Source of the DNA: Microbacterium sp. 70-16
Lineage (GTDB): Bacteria; Actinomycetota; Actinomycetes; Actinomycetales; Microbacteriaceae
Length of the DNA stretch: 58,089 nt
Direction of reading: 5' to 3'
Assembly (NCBI RefSeq): GCF_001898315.1
Contig: NZ_MKTQ01000024.1
Location: forward strand, 1 to 58,089
The translations under genes were made by a program, and so were the position numbers. This document shows positions 8,245 to 17,870 of the stretch, piece after piece (position 1 is the first letter of the stretch; each line of letters opens with the position of its first letter). Under the pieces are notes generated by a model, which saw only the letters and a list, made by a program, of their open reading frames with translations, was not told the origin of the DNA and made no database searches.

Positions 8245-10003
8245 TCAGCAATTTCCCAGATTAGCTCTCGTGGATGAGGGAGTCCTCATCCAAACGTCGA
8301 GGACGGTAACTGCGCGCAGTGCGTCTATGAAGACGGCGATCAGGATTCCGATGCAGGCTCCGGTGGTGTTGGCGACGATGTCGAGAACGCTCGGGGTCCG
8401 GGCATCCAGCAGCAGCGCCTGTACGCACTCGATCGTGACCGTCGCGAGGAACGCGACCGGCAGCACGAGCCAGCGGTTGCGCACCAGGATGAGCGTCAGC
8501 AGCAGGCCCAGCGGCACGAACAGCAGGATGTTCGCCGCGAACTCGATGCGGTCGTAGGTCAGTACCGGGATCGCCCGCGTGATGAGGCGCAGCAGCGGCC
8601 CGGCGCCCTGGTCGACGGGCACGGGCCAGAAGGCGATGCCTGTGAGCAGCAGGGTGTAGGCGAGCAGGTAGGCGCGGGTGTTGCGGCGTTTCGACTCGCC
8701 GATCGGAGTCACCCGCGGGTCGTCCTTCATCTTGAACATGACCTCGTTGCCCGAGTCCAGTCCCTGCTCCTGACGCTCGCGCCACAGATTCTCGAGCAGC
8801 TCCTCTGCGTTCGTCACCATTGAGCGGAACTTCAGCATGGTGAACTCCCGGCCACCGCGGCCGATCCGCACCTGTCGGAACAGGACCGGCCCTTCCGAGG
8901 TCAGTCGAACCGTCATCGCGAGGAATGCGAGCACGGGGCTCAGCAGCACGACAGCGACGAGACTCACCGAGATGTCCAGCGCCCGCTTGAGGAAGTTCTG
9001 GCCCTCGCTGAAGCGTGGCGTCTCCACGTGGATGAGAGGCAGGCCCGCGACCGGACGCGTGTGCAGGCGCGGCCCTGCGATGTCCACGATGCTGGGCGCA
9101 AGAACCAGGTGCTGACGCCCCGCCTGCAGGTTCCAGGAGATCTGCTTGACCTTGTCTGGCGGCAGCTCGTCGGTGCTGGTCACGGCGACGGTGTCAGCAT
9201 CGGTGAGTTCCATCGCGCGCTCGATCGCGTTGACGCTACCCATCATGGGAATCTCGGTCCCGGGTACGACATCGGCGACTGTTCCACTGGGCGTACACGC
9301 CCCCACCACGAGGTACCCGGAGCTCGGGCTGCGCCCGAGCTCGCGTGCGATCTGCGCGACAGAATCGATGGACCCCACGAGCAGCACCCGTGCCGAGTAT
9401 GTTCCGCGCTTGCGCATCGCAATGAGCCACTGCCGCCACAGCCATCGCGTGAACAGCAGCACGAGGATGCCGACCGGAAGACTGATCAGCAGGAAGCCGC
9501 GCGCCACGTCGATCTTCGTCAGGAATGCAAGGATCGCGATCGCCCCGAACACGCGCAGGCTCGAATCGACGACTCGCAGATACTCGGTGGGGCCCGAGCC
9601 CAGTACCCGCGTGCTCCGCGAGTCGCTCCACGAGAGCGCGCCCATCCACACGACGATCAGCGACGCCGAGAAGACCCAGTACGACACCTCCGAGATACGC
9701 GAATCCTGCATGATCGCCAGTTGCGCGTTGCCGAGGCCGAACCGGGCGATCTGGGTGCCGAAGACGACCCACACGAGCACGAGCAGGACGCTGACAACGA
9801 GGCGGCGCCGAACGCGGCGACGCCAATCGCCGATGCGGGCGCAGTGGGAGGATCATGGTGGAGTGGAGGGTAACCCGAACAGGCCCGCGCGCGTCTGTCC
9901 TGTCGGAGGTGGTGTCCGGTGCTCCTGCCTCAGGAGGTTCGTGAGGCGACTGCGTCGTCGCATCGACCTGGAGTTCGGTCGACACTTCGGCATCCTCCTT
10001 CAT
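8245..10003 (-). pseudogene. chimera of a truncated PGT and a VanZ-like protein
   Basis: From GTG 9780 the frame encodes PGT membrane segments, the Rossmann domain and the first part of the sugar-transferase domain (GPVLFRQVRIGRGGREF, LKFRSMV). At DDPRVTPIG it switches to SKRRNTRAYLLAYTLLL and a VanZ-like membrane domain (FAANILLFVPLGLLL, TIECVQALL, SVLDIVANTTGACIG). The catalytic Asp-Glu motif and the LVGPRP and GLWQVSGRS regions are missing, so it cannot be an active PGT. Upstream of 9780 the expected N-terminus continues out of frame to ATG 10003 (a TGA closes the GTG frame at 9853-9855), a second lesion. It is probably a deletion-fusion remnant of a PGT-VanZ tandem like that at 55.4-57.5 kb. 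The VanZ half could still be made. Confidence 0.75.
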
Positions 10004-10109
10004 TGAACCTCTCTGAGCCCCCCGGCTCGGGGAGCGTATCACCCGAATGTGTCAGGCGTGTATCACAGTGAACGCTGGTGACGCTCGACGAACCCACAGC
10101 TTAGAGAAC

Positions 10110-10127
10110 GATGAGGGGCCTCTCATC
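10110..10127 (-). terminator. weak hairpin downstream of the CPBP gene
   Basis: On the minus strand GATGAG and CTCATC can pair across a 6-nt loop (AGGCCC), followed by GTTCTCT. The stem is short and the T-run poor. It is the only terminator-like structure in the gap between the CPBP protease gene and the chimeric PGT gene. Confidence 0.3.
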
Positions 10128-10175
10128 CGACTTTTGGTGGCAACTCGACGAAGCATCGGCGACAGCCGCAGGGGG

Positions 10176-10934
10176 TCAGGCGAGGGTCGTGCCGACGACC
10201 ACCAGCACGAGGTAGCTGAGGTTGTAGACGACGTGCGTGAGCACTGCTGTCCAGATGCGCCCGGTCAGCAACACGAGCATCGCGCACGTGCCGCCGACGG
10301 CGCACAATTGGATGCCGTCGGTCAGCGTCAGCGCGCCGGCAGCGCCGTGCAGCAGCACGAATCCTCCCGCCGAGACGAGCAGCGCCGTCAGCCCCGCCGC
10401 AACCGACCCGACCGGGCGCCGCAGCAGCTGGAACACGACCACGAGCACCACGGTGCGGAAGAAGAACTCCTCCACCAGCGGAGCGATGAGGCCGGCCGGC
10501 AGCGCCTCGGTGAGCCACCACGAGGTCGGCAGCGAACCGTCAAGCGTCGGCGCGGAGGGGAACGCCGAGGCATCCGCCCCACTCAGCCAGCCCTGCAGCA
10601 GCCGCAGCGCGAGACCCAGCCCCACGCCCCACAGCAGGTCGATCGGGCGCGCCTTGAGCAGACCCGCCGGGCGCGACCGAGCGAACGCGAATACAACGGC
10701 GGCGAGCATGCCGGCCCACAGCACGAGCGTCGACGCGAACGGCGCCCACGGCAACGGCGCACGCGCCAGCAACCCACCACCGACGACGCCCAGCCCGACG
10801 CCGATGAGCGCGACCGCGAGCACGGTCACGTCCCACGGGCGCACCGTGCGGCCGCCCTGACGCCAATCAGTGCGCTTGCGGCGCCGGCGCCCCGGCCGTT
10901 CAACCTCGGCGACGTCAGTAAGCTGGTCTGGCAC
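10176..10934 (-). CDS. CPBP (CAAX/Abi) family intramembrane protease
   Basis: A 252-residue membrane protein with about 7-8 hydrophobic segments after a basic N-terminus. The CPBP/Rce1 signature is present: EExxxR in LVEEFFFRTVV (about 155-165), FxxxH in GFVLLHGAA, and a final HxxxN in THVVYNLSY. These are the predicted metal-independent glutamate protease residues. The start is GTG at 10934. It is divergent from the phosphatase gene, with 73 bp between them. Substrate unknown; members process or sequester membrane-linked proteins. Confidence 0.8.
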   Translation of the reverse strand: MPDQLTDVAEVERPGRRRRKRTDWRQGGRTVRPWDVTVLAVALIGVGLGVVGGGLLARAPLPWAPFASTLVLWAGMLAAVVFAFARSRPAGLLKARPIDLLWGVGLGLALRLLQGWLSGADASAFPSAPTLDGSLPTSWWLTEALPAGLIAPLVEEFFFRTVVLVVVFQLLRRPVGSVAAGLTALLVSAGGFVLLHGAAGALTLTDGIQLCAVGGTCAMLVLLTGRIWTAVLTHVVYNLSYLVLVVVGTTLA

Positions 10935-11007
10935 GCGCCCAATTTATCGGGTTGAGCACTGTGCCCCTGCACCACGACTCCCTCCACCCTCCGCCGGGAA
11001 GGCCGCT

Positions 11008-11622
11008 GTGCTCGAGATTCTCACTGTCTGCACTGGCAACATCTGCCGTTCTCCGCTGGCCGCGCAACTGCTTTCCGCGCGCCTCGCTGACCTCGATGTC
11101 ACCGCGACCAGCGCCGGCGCTCGCGCGCGCGAGGGGGCAACGATGACACCCGAAGCGGTTCAGCTCGCCGCACACCGGGGCATCCCACTCGGTGTGTCTG
11201 GCGCCCACCGCGCGCGCTATCTGACCGCCGCCCACTTGCACGCGCCGGTGCTCGTACTCGCGATGGCGCGCGAACACCGGCGCGAGATCGTCGAGCTCGA
11301 TCCGACGCGCCTGCGCACCGCGTTCACGATCCGCGAGTTCGCCCGGCTGAGTGCCGACCTCACGGACGACGAGGTGCGTTCCGCGGCAGGCGCTGCGGGC
11401 GCTGACCCTGCGGCCCGTGTCGCGGCCACCATCGCGCTGGTCGCCGGCAGACGTGGGCTCGTGCTGCCTCTCGCCGACCCCGCCGACGACGACGTGATAG
11501 ACCCGTTTGGCCGCTCGATGCAGACCTACGAGCGCTCCGCTGCTGAACTCGACCCCGCCGTCGCTGCCGTCGCACGCGTGTTCCGTCTGTCATTGGCAGG
11601 AAACACGACTGTGGCAGACTGA
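11008..11622 (+). CDS. low-molecular-weight protein tyrosine phosphatase (Wzb-like)
   Basis: A 204-residue LMW-PTP. The CxxxxCRS loop appears at the very start (VCTGNICRSPLAAQLL, catalytic Cys at residue 8), and the general-acid aspartate is in DDVIDPFGRSMQTYE. It is longer than the usual 140-160 residues because of an insertion around 100-150. The start is GTG 11008 because GGGAAGG lies just upstream and the active-site loop needs this N-terminus; longer upstream frames are unsupported. It precedes the BY-kinase gene by 49 bp and probably dephosphorylates its tyrosine tail, as in Wzb/Wzc pairs. Confidence 0.85.
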   Translation: MLEILTVCTGNICRSPLAAQLLSARLADLDVTATSAGARAREGATMTPEAVQLAAHRGIPLGVSGAHRARYLTAAHLHAPVLVLAMAREHRREIVELDPTRLRTAFTIREFARLSADLTDDEVRSAAGAAGADPAARVAATIALVAGRRGLVLPLADPADDDVIDPFGRSMQTYERSAAELDPAVAAVARVFRLSLAGNTTVAD

Positions 11623-11671
11623 AACCGATCTTTCCCGGGGCCTTCGCGCCACCGCGTCACCGAGAGGCACC

Positions 11672-13189
11672 ATGGAGCTCAGCGACTACCTCCGCATCCT
11701 CCGCAAGAACTGGCTCGTGATCGTCGTGCTGACCCTCGTGGGGCTCGGCGCGGCCGCAGCGTACTCACTGACTCGCACCCCCGAGTTCGAGTCGTCGAGC
11801 ACGGTCTTCGTCTCGACGCAGGGCAGCACGGTGCAAGAGCTTCAGCAGGGGTCGAGCTTCACGCAGGCCCGCATCAACACCTACGTCGGCCTCGCGACGG
11901 CACCTGTCGTGCTCAACCCGGTGATCGCCGAGCTCGGCCTCGATGTCACGGCGCGCACCCTCGCTGAGTCGGTGTCTGTTGCGGCACCGCTTAATTCGAC
12001 CCTCATCACCGTCACGGTCACCGACCCCGATCCAGTGATGGCGGCCGACATTGCGAACGCGATCGCCGCCAGCCTCGCGACGGCCGTGCCACAGCTTGAG
12101 CCCGAATCGGCCGATGGCACAAGTCCGGTGCGCCTGACCCGCGTCAGTGACGCCCAGCCCGCGCTCTCGCCGTCGAGCCCGAATGTGCCGCTCAACCTCG
12201 CGCTCGGCGTGCTTGTGGGCCTCGCGCTCGGCATCGGCGTCGCCGTGCTGCGCACGGTGCTCGACAACAAGGTGCGCAACCCCCGTGACGCCGAACAGAT
12301 CACCGCCGCGCCCTCGATCGGCGCCATCGCCTACGACCCGAAGGCAAAAGACCGGCCACTCATCGTGCACGCCGATCCGCTCAGCCCGCGGGCCGAATCG
12401 TTCCGCGCGCTGCGCACCAACCTGCAGTTCCTCGACATGGGCGGGCGGGCGAGCTTCGTGATCACCAGCTCGATTCCGAGCGAAGGCAAGTCGACCACGA
12501 CGATCAACCTCGCGATCGCCCTCGCCGATGCCGGCAAGCGCGTTGCGCTGCTCGACACCGACCTGCGCAAGCCCAAGGTCGCCGAATACCTCGGCATCGA
12601 GGGCGGCGTCGGACTGACCGACGTCTTGATCGGCCGTGCCCGGGTCGGCGATGTCATGCTGCCGTGGGGTGGCCGCAGCTTGTTCGTACTGCCGGCGGGC
12701 AAGGTGCCGCCGAACCCCAGCGAGTTGCTCGGCTCAGACCAGATGGCAACCCTTCTTGAGGTGCTCGAACGCGACTTCGACGTCGTCCTGTGCGACGCCC
12801 CGCCGCTGCTGCCCGTCACCGACGCGGCCATTCTGGCGCGTGCGACAAGCGGAGCCCTGCTGATCATCGCGGCGGGCAAAACGACGAAGCACCAGCTGAC
12901 CGGCGCCGCCGAGGCGCTGCAGACCGTCGGCGCGAAGCTCGCCGGTTTCGTCATGTCGATGGTGCCCACCCGCGGCGCGGACTCGTACTACTCCGCCTAC
13001 GGGTACGGATATGGGTACGGCTACGGCGCGTACACGCAAGAGAAGCCGAAGGGCAAAGCCAAGAAGGCGAAAGATGGTGCTGCCGCACGGCGGACAACCC
13101 CCGTCGCCGCCGTGCCGCACGAGCCGTCAATGTCAGAGCTCGGTTTCGAGACGCGGCGCGATGCTCGCGAGGCTGATCGGAGCTCGTGA
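11672..13189 (+). CDS. Wzz/BY-kinase polysaccharide co-polymerase
   Basis: 505 residues. An N-terminal Wzz domain starts with MELSDYLRILRKNWLVIVV (first TM about 13-33); a second TM lies near LNLALGVLVGLALGIGVAVL. A cytoplasmic bacterial tyrosine kinase follows: Walker A SSIPSEGKSTTT, Walker A' ALLDTDLRKP and Walker B FDVVLCDAP. The C-terminus has a tyrosine cluster, SYYSAYGYGYGYGYGAY, the autophosphorylation tail. It controls chain length and export of EPS with the upstream phosphatase. The start is ATG 11672 (GAGAGG upstream); the longer upstream frame overlaps the phosphatase gene and is not used. Confidence 0.9.
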   Translation: MELSDYLRILRKNWLVIVVLTLVGLGAAAAYSLTRTPEFESSSTVFVSTQGSTVQELQQGSSFTQARINTYVGLATAPVVLNPVIAELGLDVTARTLAESVSVAAPLNSTLITVTVTDPDPVMAADIANAIAASLATAVPQLEPESADGTSPVRLTRVSDAQPALSPSSPNVPLNLALGVLVGLALGIGVAVLRTVLDNKVRNPRDAEQITAAPSIGAIAYDPKAKDRPLIVHADPLSPRAESFRALRTNLQFLDMGGRASFVITSSIPSEGKSTTTINLAIALADAGKRVALLDTDLRKPKVAEYLGIEGGVGLTDVLIGRARVGDVMLPWGGRSLFVLPAGKVPPNPSELLGSDQMATLLEVLERDFDVVLCDAPPLLPVTDAAILARATSGALLIIAAGKTTKHQLTGAAEALQTVGAKLAGFVMSMVPTRGADSYYSAYGYGYGYGYGAYTQEKPKGKAKKAKDGAAARRTTPVAAVPHEPSMSELGFETRRDAREADRSS

Positions 13190-13192
13190 CCC

Positions 13193-14086
13193 ATGGCCGG
13201 CCTCGGCCGCCCCGGCCTCAGCCGCGGCGGCGTGATCGTCAGCGTGATCGGCGTGGTGGTGTTGACCATCGCGGTGGGCGCGCTGAGCGTGCTGGCATAT
13301 CAGCGCACGCAACCGACTGACGCAGGCGAGACTGCCCGCCCGGCCCCCACGTTCACCTTCGGCACCGACAGCACGGCCACGCCCTCATCCACACCGGCCG
13401 TAGCGCCCGCGCCGGGTGCTGAAGAGCGCTTCCTTTCCGTCGGCGCGTCGGCGATGTGGCGCGCGACCGCAGGCGAATGCGGCGTCACCGCACCCGTGAT
13501 CGAGCGGTCTGGTGACGAGGGCGAGACGTGGGCCGACGTCACGCCGCTGTATCAGGACATCGCGCAAGTGCGTGCGCTGACCTCGTTCGGCGGGGTCAAT
13601 GCCACCGCCATCAGCGACATCGGCGACGCCTGTGCGACGACGGCACTGCGCACCTTCACCGACGGGCGCTTCTGGGAGCCGAATGCCGAGGTGTTCGCCA
13701 CCGCGACCTACGCGCCACGCACTGCCGGCACGGTCGTTGTCACCGGGGCCGATGTCGCTGCCCCCTGCCCCACGCCCTGGGCGGTGCGCGCCAGCGGTAC
13801 GACCACCGTGCTGATCTGCGACGGCACGGCATACCTTTGGGGCGGAAACAGCTGGCAGGCGCTGACGACCCAGGCCCGGGCGATCACCGTGGACAGTGCC
13901 GGGGTGGTCGTCGGCCACGTGACGCAGGACTGCGCGGGCCTGCAGCTGACTCGCTTTGCTGAGTCCGAAACGATACTTGGCTGCGTTGAGGGAGATGTCG
14001 CCGGCGAAGTGGCAATCGACCTCGACGGCGATGAGGTCGTCGTGTGGAGCGCAGCGGGCATCAGCCGCACCGTCTCGGACGGATGA
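13193..14086 (+). CDS. membrane-anchored extracellular protein, unknown
   Basis: 297 residues: one N-terminal membrane segment (about 13-35), a Thr/Pro/Ala-rich stalk (45-75) and an extracellular domain with six cysteines and short repeated strands (for example FTDGRFWEP, CDGTAYLWGGNSWQ). The pattern of paired cysteines and W/G-rich turns suggests a small beta-propeller-like fold, but I do not recognise a family. It starts 3 nt after the BY-kinase stop and is followed by a PGT gene. A role in surface polysaccharide assembly is inferred from position only. Confidence 0.6.
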   Translation: MAGLGRPGLSRGGVIVSVIGVVVLTIAVGALSVLAYQRTQPTDAGETARPAPTFTFGTDSTATPSSTPAVAPAPGAEERFLSVGASAMWRATAGECGVTAPVIERSGDEGETWADVTPLYQDIAQVRALTSFGGVNATAISDIGDACATTALRTFTDGRFWEPNAEVFATATYAPRTAGTVVVTGADVAAPCPTPWAVRASGTTTVLICDGTAYLWGGNSWQALTTQARAITVDSAGVVVGHVTQDCAGLQLTRFAESETILGCVEGDVAGEVAIDLDGDEVVVWSAAGISRTVSDG

Positions 14087-14184
14087 GCCCTCGATGTGTC
14101 ACGTTCTCGCAACGCAGCGCACGCACACGACTGCTAACGTGAGCCCAGTAATCGGGAACCACACGGAGCCGGGGGAGAGAGTGA

Positions 14185-15690
14185 GTGACGTTGACACCCG
14201 ATAAAGCGGTCGAATTGACCGAAACCGGATCGACGAAGCTCCCCCCACAGCCCAGTCATTGGCGTGAGAACTACAGCCGGTTGCTGTGGTTCAGCGACCT
14301 CGCCGTGCTCGTATGGGTCGTCTTCGGCACGCAGATCGTCTGGTTCGGCACCGGCCAGGTAGACCTCGTCATCGCGCAGAACCACGACGTCAGTGAAATC
14401 TCCTACTGGGCGTTCTCGACCCTGTTGATCATCGCCTGGATGGCCGCACTGTCGCTCGCTGACACGCGCGATCACCGCGTCGTCGGCACCGGGTCTACCG
14501 AGTACGCGTACGTCGCCCGGTCGAGCATCACGCTGTTCGGCGTCATCGCGATCGTGGCCTTTCTCACGCGCATCGAGGTCGCCCGCGGATTCTTGCTGCT
14601 GAGTCTGCCGATCGGCATCCTCGTGCTGCTGTTCGAGCGCTGGCTGTGGCGCAAGTGGCTGCTCTCGCAGCGCTCGGTCGGCAAGTACACCTCACGCGTG
14701 CTGCTCGTCGGTTCGCGGTCGTCGGTGATCTCGGTGGCGCGCGAGCTGCAACGCAACCGCGGCGCCGGCTATGGCGTCGTCGGGGCGTGCGTGCCGAGCG
14801 GCGCCGTCGCCGAAGTCATCGAAGAGATCGACCTGCCGATCATGGGGTCGGTGAACGCCATCGGTCGAGCGCTGCAGGTATCGGGCGCCGACACCGTCGT
14901 CGTCACGAGCACCGACGAACTGCCGATCAACAAGGTCAAAGAGATCTCGTGGCAGCTCGAAGCCGGCCGCCAGCACCTCGTGCTCGCCCCCAGCATCGTC
15001 GACATCGCGGGTCCCCGCATCCACTCGCGACCCGTCGCCGGGCTGCCCCTCATCCACGTCGAGACGCCGAGATTCAGCGGCGGGCAGCGGTTCGCGAAGC
15101 GCTCGCTCGACGTCGCGGCTTCGGCGCTCGGCATCATCGTGATCAGCCCCGTGCTGCTCTTCCTCGCTGCGTCCATCCGCCTCTCGAGCGAGGGGCCCAT
15201 CCTGTTTCGGCAGACCCGCACGGGCCTGAACGGCCGCGAGTTCACGATGCTGAAATTCCGCTCGATGGTCGTCAACGCCGAAGAGCTGCTCGAGAAACTC
15301 CGCGATCAAGAACGCGACGCCGGCAACGACGTGATGTTCAAGATGAAGAACGACCCGCGCGTCACGCCGATCGGCCGCATCATGCGCAAGTACAGCCTCG
15401 ACGAACTGCCACAGTTGTTCAACGTGCTGGGCGGCTCGATGTCACTCGTCGGCCCGCGCCCCCCGCTGCCCAGCGAAGTCGAGCTATATGCCACGCACGT
15501 CTACCGGCGGTTTCTCGTCAAGCCGGGCATCACGGGGCTGTGGCAGGTCAGCGGCCGCTCGAGCCTCAGTTGGGAAGACACCGTCCGCCTCGACCTGTCG
15601 TATGTCGAGAACTGGTCGTTCCTGGGCGACGCCGTCATCTTGTTCAAGACCGCGCGCGCGGCCCTCGCCCCCGGCGAAACCGCGTTCTGA
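14185..15690 (+). CDS. undecaprenyl-phosphate glycosylphosphotransferase (WbaP/CpsE type), intact
   Basis: 501 residues: four or five membrane helices (28-155), a Rossmann-like domain (VLLVGSRSSVISVARELQR), a re-entrant helix (KRSLDVAASALGIIVIS) and a complete catalytic domain: FRQTRTGLNGREF, LKFRSMV, YSLDELPQLFNV with the Asp-Glu dyad, LVGPRPPLPSE and GLWQVSGRS. It starts the repeat unit by transferring a sugar-1-phosphate to undecaprenyl phosphate. The start is GTG 14185 with GGGGGAGAG upstream. It is the only PGT of the left locus with no visible lesion, so it may be the working initiator. Confidence 0.9.
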   Translation: MTLTPDKAVELTETGSTKLPPQPSHWRENYSRLLWFSDLAVLVWVVFGTQIVWFGTGQVDLVIAQNHDVSEISYWAFSTLLIIAWMAALSLADTRDHRVVGTGSTEYAYVARSSITLFGVIAIVAFLTRIEVARGFLLLSLPIGILVLLFERWLWRKWLLSQRSVGKYTSRVLLVGSRSSVISVARELQRNRGAGYGVVGACVPSGAVAEVIEEIDLPIMGSVNAIGRALQVSGADTVVVTSTDELPINKVKEISWQLEAGRQHLVLAPSIVDIAGPRIHSRPVAGLPLIHVETPRFSGGQRFAKRSLDVAASALGIIVISPVLLFLAASIRLSSEGPILFRQTRTGLNGREFTMLKFRSMVVNAEELLEKLRDQERDAGNDVMFKMKNDPRVTPIGRIMRKYSLDELPQLFNVLGGSMSLVGPRPPLPSEVELYATHVYRRFLVKPGITGLWQVSGRSSLSWEDTVRLDLSYVENWSFLGDAVILFKTARAALAPGETAF

Positions 15691-15719
15691 CCTCGCGCGC
15701 CGTTCCGGGCCTGCCCGTC

Positions 15720-16082
15720 TCACGCCACGAGTTCGGCGACCCGCTGGCGCAGCTCGCGCGGCAGAAACGGCTTGACGACGTAGTCGTCGGCACCGGCATC
15801 CTTCGCCCGGGCGATATCGGATGCCGACGACCGCGCCGTCAGCATCATGATGCGCGTCTCGGCGAACGCCACGTCGGCCCGCAGCGCCTCACACACCTCG
15901 ATGCCCGTCATGCGGGGCATCATCCAATCGAGGATCACGATGTCAGGGTGACGGGAACGCGCCTGGGCGAGCCCCGCTGCGCCATCGATCGCGAGATCAA
16001 CCTCATGACCGGCACCGCCGAGCACGGTCTCCACGAGCGCGGCGACGTCGGCATCGTCTTCGACAACCAGAATGTGAGCCAC
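15720..16082 (-). CDS. single-domain response regulator (CheY-like)
   Basis: A 120-residue receiver without output domain. ILVVEDDADV supplies the acidic pocket, VILDWMMPRMTG the phospho-acceptor aspartate (about residue 52), MLTARSS the switch Thr, and VVKPFLPREL the conserved Lys. The start is GTG 16082 with AAAGGAC 5-8 nt upstream. It is divergent from a MASE1 histidine kinase and convergent with the PGT gene. Probably phosphorylated by one of the two neighbouring kinases; its target is not evident. Confidence 0.85.
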   Translation of the reverse strand: MAHILVVEDDADVAALVETVLGGAGHEVDLAIDGAAGLAQARSRHPDIVILDWMMPRMTGIEVCEALRADVAFAETRIMMLTARSSASDIARAKDAGADDYVVKPFLPRELRQRVAELVA

Positions 16083-16091
16083 AGCTGTCCT

Positions 16092-16121
16092 TTGCACGCG
16101 GACGGATGTTGTGCCTACCGT
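16092..16121 (+). promoter_or_regulatory. possible promoter of the MASE1 kinase gene
   Basis: TTGCAC (16092-16097) and TACCGT (16116-16121) are 18 bp apart, with the kinase ATG 36 nt downstream of the -10. The match is modest and the region is shared with the divergent receiver gene. Confidence 0.35.
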
Positions 16122-16157
16122 ACACGTCGCGCAGATGATCGGCGCTATCTTCAGAGC

Positions 16158-17849
16158 ATGCCCCCCACTGCCCCCTCGCTTGCCGCGCCGGCGGCGCGCG
16201 AGGGCCTGCGCCGCGCGCTGTTGTGGACGGCGGGCCCGCTCGCGGTCTTCGCGCTCGCCGTCGTCGGCACGCATTTGCTGGTCGCCGACCTGACGGTCGC
16301 CCTATGGTGGCCCGCCGCGGGCGCCGCCGCATGCTTCGCTCTGCACGCGCGGCGATCAGGGCGCCCCGCGATGATCCTCGCGCTCGTGGTGATCTTCGCC
16401 GCGAGCGTGATCGCGAACTTCATCGGCGGGCGCGACCTGCCCATCGCCCTCGCGTACGGTGCCGCGAACGCGATGGAGATCGGCCTGCTGATCACGTTGC
16501 TCTTCTGGCGGGCTGCCGACCTGCGGCTGCAGTCACTGCGCGACGCCGCGCGGTTTTGCGTGGCAGCTCTGATCGCCGCGCTGGCTCTGGGCCTGGTGGT
16601 TGCCGGCATCGGCGCGGCCGCCTACACCCACGACTTCGCCACGGTCGCAATACTCGTGGCCGCCTCGCACGCATCGGCCATCATGCTGATCGCTCCGTTC
16701 GGGCTGCTGCCGCCTCGTCTCGACACTCCCCTGCATTGGGTCGAAATCGCCCTGCAGACGGTGCTTCTCGGCGTCGCCGTCGCCGTCGCCTTGCGCCCCG
16801 GCTCGGCCCTGCCGCTGAGCTTCCTCGTGTTCGCGGTGCTCGTGTGGGCCGCGCTGCGCTTTCCGCCCGTCGTCGCTTTCGCCCAGTCAGCTCTCCTCGC
16901 TGTCACTGTCGTCGCCCTGACCATCATCAGCGGCAGCCGATTTCTCGGGGCAGACCTCGCGCCAGTCGATCTGGCGGTGACGACCGACGCCTTCCTCTGC
17001 ACGATCGCGATCTTCACCGTCACCGTCGTGTCGGCGCAATACTCCGATGCCGCCAACACGATCGCCGTGTTGCACGCGGCTCGCGTGCGCGTCGCCGCCG
17101 AACGCGAGACCTCCCAAGCGCTCCGACTGCACCTCGAGCTCGACCGGCAGCGTGAAGACTTCCTGGCGGCGACAAGTCACGAGCTGCGCACCCCCGTCAC
17201 CATCATCGCCGGGTATGCATCGCTGCTCACCGACGAGACCCTGGCCAAGCCGCACGACGAGTGGGTGGGTGCGATCTCGCGCAACGCCGCACGACTGAGC
17301 CTGTTGCTGAGCAATCTGCTCGCGGTCGCCGGGGCGGCCCGCAATGACGAGCCGAGCGCCGACGACATCGCCGCGCACGAGCTGGTCGACGGTGTGCTCC
17401 AAGCCCTGGCATCCGTGATCGACGAAGCGGACTGCACCGTGGTGGCGCCCATCGACACCACACCCCGCATCTTCGCTGACCGCCGTGATGCGCGACACCT
17501 CGTCAACGAACTCGTCTCGAACGCAGTGAAGTTCAGCGGTCGCGGCGGCACCGTGCGCCTCGAAGCCAAGCTCGTCGGCGATGACGTCGTGTTCACCGTC
17601 GACGACGACGGACCGGGAATGGATGCCGACGAGGTCGCACAGGCATTCGACCCCTTCTATCGCGCGCCCGGTGCCGCGATGAGCTCGACGCCCGGTCTCG
17701 GGTTGGGGCTGCCCATCGCGCGCACCCTCGCCCGGCGCAACGGCGGCGACATCACGATCGTGTCGCAGGTCGGCGTGGGCACACGGGCGACGCTGGCGCT
17801 GCCCGCCGCCCGCGCCGGTCAATCCCTCTCGACCGACGACGCCGGATAA
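16158..17849 (+). CDS. MASE1-type membrane sensor histidine kinase
   Basis: 563 residues: about 8 hydrophobic segments (20-300) in the arrangement of a MASE1 sensor (the VALWWPAAGAAACFAL segment is typical), a coiled region (ARVRVAAERETSQALRLHLELD), a HisKA domain with the phospho-histidine in ATSHELRTPVT (about 345) and a HATPase domain with NELVSNAVKFS, VDDDGPGM and GLGLGLPIART. The ligand is unknown. The start ATG 16158 is chosen because the upstream frame runs through the antisense of the PGT and receiver genes. It is followed after 21 bp by a second kinase. Confidence 0.85.
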   Translation: MPPTAPSLAAPAAREGLRRALLWTAGPLAVFALAVVGTHLLVADLTVALWWPAAGAAACFALHARRSGRPAMILALVVIFAASVIANFIGGRDLPIALAYGAANAMEIGLLITLLFWRAADLRLQSLRDAARFCVAALIAALALGLVVAGIGAAAYTHDFATVAILVAASHASAIMLIAPFGLLPPRLDTPLHWVEIALQTVLLGVAVAVALRPGSALPLSFLVFAVLVWAALRFPPVVAFAQSALLAVTVVALTIISGSRFLGADLAPVDLAVTTDAFLCTIAIFTVTVVSAQYSDAANTIAVLHAARVRVAAERETSQALRLHLELDRQREDFLAATSHELRTPVTIIAGYASLLTDETLAKPHDEWVGAISRNAARLSLLLSNLLAVAGAARNDEPSADDIAAHELVDGVLQALASVIDEADCTVVAPIDTTPRIFADRRDARHLVNELVSNAVKFSGRGGTVRLEAKLVGDDVVFTVDDDGPGMDADEVAQAFDPFYRAPGAAMSSTPGLGLGLPIARTLARRNGGDITIVSQVGVGTRATLALPAARAGQSLSTDDAG

Positions 17850-17870
17850 ACTGCGGGCAGGGACGACGTC

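Noticed and set aside
14646..16157. Long plus-strand extension of the MASE1 kinase frame
   Set aside because: It overlaps the PGT gene in another frame and the antisense of the receiver; sequence is Arg/Pro noise.
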